DNA from: Schleiferiaceae bacterium
GTDB lineage: Bacteria > Bacteroidota > Bacteroidia > Flavobacteriales > Schleiferiaceae
Direction of reading: 5' to 3'
Assembly (NCBI GenBank): GCA_025210575.1
Contig: JAOARK010000232.1
Coordinates: 1 to 9,392 of the forward strand
Length of the DNA: 9,392 nt
The first letter of the stretch is position 1; each line of letters starts with the position of its first letter. The position numbers were made by a program, and so were the translations under genes. This document shows, piece by piece, positions 6,099-9,392 of the stretch. The notes under the pieces were generated by a model. That model made no database searches. It was not told the origin of the DNA and saw only the letters and a list, made by a program, of their open reading frames with translations.

Positions 6099-9000
6099 TT
6101 ATTGTCCTAATAAGTATTCTAATTTGATAATGGCATGATTGTATTTAGAAAGAATATCCAAATACCTTAATCGCAAATCCAGAGCTTGCTTTAAATTTTG
6201 AAAATATTCTACATAGCCAATGGCGTCTAACTCATAACTGCGTTGAGCGGTTTGATAAATCAATTCAGATTGCGGCAGCGCTTTTTCCTTGTAGTAATTT
6301 AGACTACTTCGGTATTTAATCACTTCTTGAATTTGCTGCACGTACAATCCTTCCAACATCGTTTCATAATAATCCGCTTGCGTCTCGGCCATTTCCGTTT
6401 TGATCTTAGCTGATTTTACATCTGCCTTGTATGAGCCATAAAAAAGTGGAATTGAAATACCCCCTTGTATTGCCATAAGTCTATCTGATGGCGTAGCTAA
6501 GTAACCCGCTTCCAATGGAAAGCCGATCATTGACTGATTGAAATAACTCACTTTAATATCAGGCAAGACTTTAGCTGAAGACACCTTCTTTTCAGCCGAA
6601 GCTATTTCTATTTGCTGTTTCGCAAGAGCCAACTGTGGGTTATTTAATACTACAGATGAATCTGTGTTTTGTAAAAATGACCGTTCGTAAAATTTTTGCG
6701 GTTTAAAATGAAGGTAACTGCTATCATTTAATAACACACGCAACTCTTGCTCCTGAATGGCTATGTCTGAAGAAATCAAAAACAAAGCATTCTTCACTTC
6801 CATCATTTGCGTTTCAACGGTTGATTTTTCAAGCAACGAGATTTCTTTTGTCTCGTACCTCAACTCTGCTGCATTTAGAAGTTTATTGAAAAGGGTATCT
6901 TCATACAAAAGCAATTCTTGTCGTTCACGCAAATAAGACAACTCGTACCAAGCTGTTCTTATCTTCCTTCGCAATTCATTTTCAGAAACTGCCAATTGTA
7001 ACTCGCTACCACGTAAATTCTCCATTGCCAATGCCTTTTGTTTTCCATATACACTTGGAAAAGCAAATTGCTGTTCAACCAAAAAGGCAAAATCATTCTC
7101 CTCACTATTGTATTGTCCATATTGCAACTCGAGTGTGGTCTTTCCTAAATTCAATGCTGCTTTTTTCTGTTGCTCCGTCAATTCAATATTCGTCCGAGCC
7201 ACCTTCACTTTTCCATTGTTTTTCAACCCAATGGTTATAGCATCATCAAGTGACCTGATTGTATTTTTCTCTTTATTCTGAGCTTGCGAAGCAACAGGCA
7301 AAGCCAATAAAATAGCAATCAATGCTACTGGCTTTAAACTCATTCGTTGGCCAGATTCAGTCCATTTGTACAAAATAGGAAGCACAAATAAGGTGAGCAG
7401 CGTAGCAGAGATCATCCCTCCTATTACTACCGTAGCCAAGGGCTGCTGAACTTCAGCACCAGCTGATGTGGAAATAGCCATCGGTAGAAAACCCAAAATA
7501 TCGGTTAGCGCAGTTAAAAGAATTGGACGAATTCTTCGTTTCGCACCTAGCCTAATTCGCTCATCTATATCTTGAACTCCTTCAGCCTTTAGTTCATTCC
7601 ACCCACTTATTAGTACAAGCCCATTCAAGACTGCCACTCCAAAAAGCACAATGAAGCCAATTCCTGCTGATATACTAAAAGGCATTCCACGAAACCAAAT
7701 AGAAAAAATGCCACCGACCGAGGCTAAGGGTATTGCGATGTAAATCATGGCTGATTGTTTTATCGAGTTTAAAGCAAAAAAGATAAGTATGAAGATCAAA
7801 CCAAGTGAAATTGGAACGACCAACTTTAATCGGTTGGTAGCTCTTTCCAAATTTTCAAAAGCACCACCATACCTTATATAATATCCACTGGGTAACTCAA
7901 ATTGCTCATCTAGCTTTTCTCTGATCTCTTTCACCAGAGATTGAATATCACGACCACGAACATTAATCCCAACATAGGTTCTTCTTTGTGTATTATCCCT
8001 GCTAATTTGCATAGGGCCCGACTTGTAAGAGATATCTGCTAATTCATTCAATGGTATTTGTACTCCAGAAGGCAGATTGATAAATAGATTCTTTATGTCA
8101 TCAATACTTGTGCGGTGGTGATCAGCCAAGCGAACGACTAAATCAAATCGTCTTTCACCCTCAAAAATTACCCCAGCTTTACTTCCGGCAAAAGCCGCTT
8201 CCACCACTTTGTTCACCTCATTTATACTTAGACCATATTGAGCAATTTCATTTCTGTCATAATCAATAGTGATTTGTGGTAATCCCTGAGTTGCCTCAAC
8301 TTTCATATCCGCAACTCCATCAACCGAAGCGATAATCTTCCCCATTTCTTCCGCCTTTTGAGCAAGCACATCCAAGTCGTCTCCAAACAATTTAATTGCT
8401 ATGTCTTCGCGAACACCAGTAATCAATTCATTAAAACGCATTTCTATAGGCTGGGAAAACTCAAAGTTGATACCTGGTAAAATTGAAACGGCCTTTTTCA
8501 ATTCTGTGACTAATTTATCCTTATCCATTCCATCTCGCCATTCACTTTCTGGTTTTAGAATCACGAAAATGTCGGCAATATCCATTGGCATGGGATCGGT
8601 TGGAACATCAGCTACACCTATTCTACTCATTATACGTTGTACCTCCGGAAAATCTGCTATTACAATCTGCTCAATCCGTGTCGTAGTTTCTACCGTTTCA
8701 TTCAAAGAACTCCCCGGTTTAAGAATGGCATGAAAAGCCAAGTCACCTTCATCTAATTGAGGAATAAATTCACCTCCCATTTTTGTAAAAATGAGCAGTC
8801 CTGAAATGAAAAGGATACTTGCACCTCCAATCACCCATTTAGCCCGAGGCAAAGCAGTTCGCAAGGCATTTTCATATGCTCTTTCTAACCACAATATCCA
8901 CTTATCTCCCAAGGAGGTCTTCTTTGTCTTTACTCGGATAAACCAAGCTGACATCATAGGAACATATGTAAGGCAAAGAACCATCACACCGATCATCGCA

Positions 9001-9392
9001 AACATGAAGGTTAGCGCCATTGGCTTGAACATCTTGCCTTCTACACCTTGAAGTGCCAGAATGGGAATAAATACAATGAGAATAATTAACTGTCCAAAAA
9101 AGGCAGCATTCATCATTTTGCTAGAGGCTTTATAAGCTAATTTGTCTCTTTCATTGGCACCTAAAGCTTTTCCTTTAAGAAACTTGTCGTGTAGTAAAAA
9201 GACCATACTTTCAACTATAATAACAGCCCCATCTACAATAATTCCAAAGTCTATCGCACCTAAACTCATGAGGTTCGCCCAAACTCCAAAAGCATGCATC
9301 ATAATAAAGGCAAACAACAACGAAAGTGGAATAGTCGAGGCCACCACAAGACCACCTCTCCAGTTTCCTAGAAAGAACACCAGTACAAAAAT
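6099..9392 (-). CDS. CzcA/CusA-family heavy-metal RND pump fused to a TolC/CzcC-type outer-membrane channel, N-terminus beyond window
   Basis: 1097 residues are visible, numbered here from the window edge. About 350 N-terminal residues (TM1, first porter half, most of TM2) are missing. The GTG at 9380 is internal: the frame stays open to the edge and the residues before it (IFVL) are the end of TM2. TM3-TM12 are visible. TM4 carries AIDFGIIVDGAVIIVE with D48, D54 and E61, the proton-relay residues known in CzcA; CusA lacks the first Asp. Other landmarks are GEFIPQLDEGDLA (207-219), GVREDIAIKLFGDDLDVL (326-343) and GAEVQQPLATVVIGG (645-659). TM12 ends near 675 (LPILYKW). After only about ten residues, a second complete protein starts at Met684 (7343): a signal peptide, then a 393-residue TolC-like channel with paired long helices ('IRTAWYELSYLRERQELL', 'LRYETKEISLLEKS'), PDIKVSYF, GISIPLF and a closing 'DLRLRYLDILSKYNHAIIKL' helix. 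The 414 residues from Met684 equal a normal CzcC. Divalent-metal export (Zn/Co/Cd/Ni) is inferred. The adaptor gene follows after two bases. Confidence 0.93.
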   Translation of the reverse strand: MFVLVFFLGNWRGGLVVASTIPLSLLFAFIMMHAFGVWANLMSLGAIDFGIIVDGAVIIVESMVFLLHDKFLKGKALGANERDKLAYKASSKMMNAAFFGQLIILIVFIPILALQGVEGKMFKPMALTFMFAMIGVMVLCLTYVPMMSAWFIRVKTKKTSLGDKWILWLERAYENALRTALPRAKWVIGGASILFISGLLIFTKMGGEFIPQLDEGDLAFHAILKPGSSLNETVETTTRIEQIVIADFPEVQRIMSRIGVADVPTDPMPMDIADIFVILKPESEWRDGMDKDKLVTELKKAVSILPGINFEFSQPIEMRFNELITGVREDIAIKLFGDDLDVLAQKAEEMGKIIASVDGVADMKVEATQGLPQITIDYDRNEIAQYGLSINEVNKVVEAAFAGSKAGVIFEGERRFDLVVRLADHHRTSIDDIKNLFINLPSGVQIPLNELADISYKSGPMQISRDNTQRRTYVGINVRGRDIQSLVKEIREKLDEQFELPSGYYIRYGGAFENLERATNRLKLVVPISLGLIFILIFFALNSIKQSAMIYIAIPLASVGGIFSIWFRGMPFSISAGIGFIVLFGVAVLNGLVLISGWNELKAEGVQDIDERIRLGAKRRIRPILLTALTDILGFLPMAISTSAGAEVQQPLATVVIGGMISATLLTLFVLPILYKWTESGQRMSLKPVALIAILLALPVASQAQNKEKNTIRSLDDAITIGLKNNGKVKVARTNIELTEQQKKAALNLGKTTLELQYGQYNSEENDFAFLVEQQFAFPSVYGKQKALAMENLRGSELQLAVSENELRRKIRTAWYELSYLRERQELLLYEDTLFNKLLNAAELRYETKEISLLEKSTVETQMMEVKNALFLISSDIAIQEQELRVLLNDSSYLHFKPQKFYERSFLQNTDSSVVLNNPQLALAKQQIEIASAEKKVSSAKVLPDIKVSYFNQSMIGFPLEAGYLATPSDRLMAIQGGISIPLFYGSYKADVKSAKIKTEMAETQADYYETMLEGLYVQQIQEVIKYRSSLNYYKEKALPQSELIYQTAQRSYELDAIGYVEYFQNLKQALDLRLRYLDILSKYNHAIIKLEYLLGQ
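7281..7343 (-). other. Internal signal peptide at the pump-channel junction
   Basis: Within the long fusion, Met684 to Ala704 read as a full signal peptide: positive start (R683, K687), hydrophobic core PVALIAILLALPVA, and SQA before Q. This fits the -3/-1 small-residue rule of signal peptidase I. RND pumps end with a cytoplasmic C-terminus, so this segment would re-enter the membrane with its C-terminal side in the periplasm. That is the right direction to deliver the channel for outer-membrane assembly. Cleavage between A704 and Q705 is inferred. Independent initiation at this ATG is also possible, but no Shine-Dalgarno is visible upstream. Confidence 0.72.

Noticed and set aside
6099..7343. 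A separate czcC-like gene starting at the ATG at 7343
   Set aside because: It is in frame with the pump without a stop, and no ribosome-binding sequence is visible before it. A continuous fusion is the simpler reading, though internal initiation is not excluded.
8401..8460. Possible CusA-type copper methionine relay in the porter domain (Met in the PIEMRFNEL stretch)
   Set aside because: A single Met in a generally conserved RND stretch is not evidence of a relay, and the TM4 motif is of the divalent type.
8401..8733. 110-residue plus-strand open frame antisense to the pump's porter domain
   Set aside because: It is the mirror of a highly conserved RND coding stretch, with no start signal or family match.
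9378..9380. GTG as the start codon of the RND gene
   Set aside because: The frame remains open to the window edge and the preceding codons encode the end of TM2. A CzcA-type protein has about 350 more residues upstream, so the gene is simply cut by the window.

Overview
The window looks like chromosomal DNA from a member of the Bacteroidota, probably of the Flavobacteriales type. The DNA is AT-rich. One large secreted protein ends in a recognisable type A sorting domain of the type IX secretion system (T9SS), and a second has the repeat style of T9SS cargo. Signal peptides end in the 'QAQ/TAQ' style common in this phylum. No start codon has a clear Shine-Dalgarno sequence, and one candidate promoter matches the phylum's TAnnTTTG -7 element. 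The genus cannot be read from this sequence alone.

Layout: (1) 1-1598, minus strand: a secreted seven-repeat beta-propeller protein (SBBP type) whose C-terminus runs off the left edge. (2) 1599-1707: a short divergent intergenic region with candidate promoters for both sides. (3) 1708-2373, plus strand: a small cytoplasmic EthD-like (dimeric alpha-beta barrel) protein. (4) 2444-4894, plus strand: an 816-residue secreted protein with an N-terminal propeller-like region, a large conserved Bacteroidota extracellular region and a C-terminal T9SS sorting domain. (5) 4893-4915: a hairpin terminator between convergent genes. (6) 4918-9392, minus strand: a heavy-metal efflux operon. It has a long protein that fuses a CzcA/CusA-type RND pump to a complete TolC/CzcC-type outer-membrane channel, its N-terminus lying beyond the right edge. 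Two bases downstream is the gene for the periplasmic adaptor lipoprotein (CzcB/CusB type).

The efflux genes together encode all three layers of a tripartite pump: inner-membrane proton/metal antiporter, periplasmic adaptor and outer-membrane channel. Two of the layers are translated as one polypeptide. The junction keeps what looks like an intact cleavable signal peptide, so the chain is probably cut into pump and channel during export. The TM4 motif (Asp, Asp, Glu in a DFG...DGA...VE pattern) is of the CzcA divalent-cation type rather than the CusA monovalent type, so Zn/Co/Cd/Ni export is the better guess. No regulator is visible in the window.

The left half (secreted proteins and EthD-like protein) has no evident link to metal efflux. 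I see no rRNA, tRNA, CRISPR array, insertion sequence or phage gene. I did not find a convincing wholly new system; the signal most worth following is the pump-channel fusion with its internal signal peptide.
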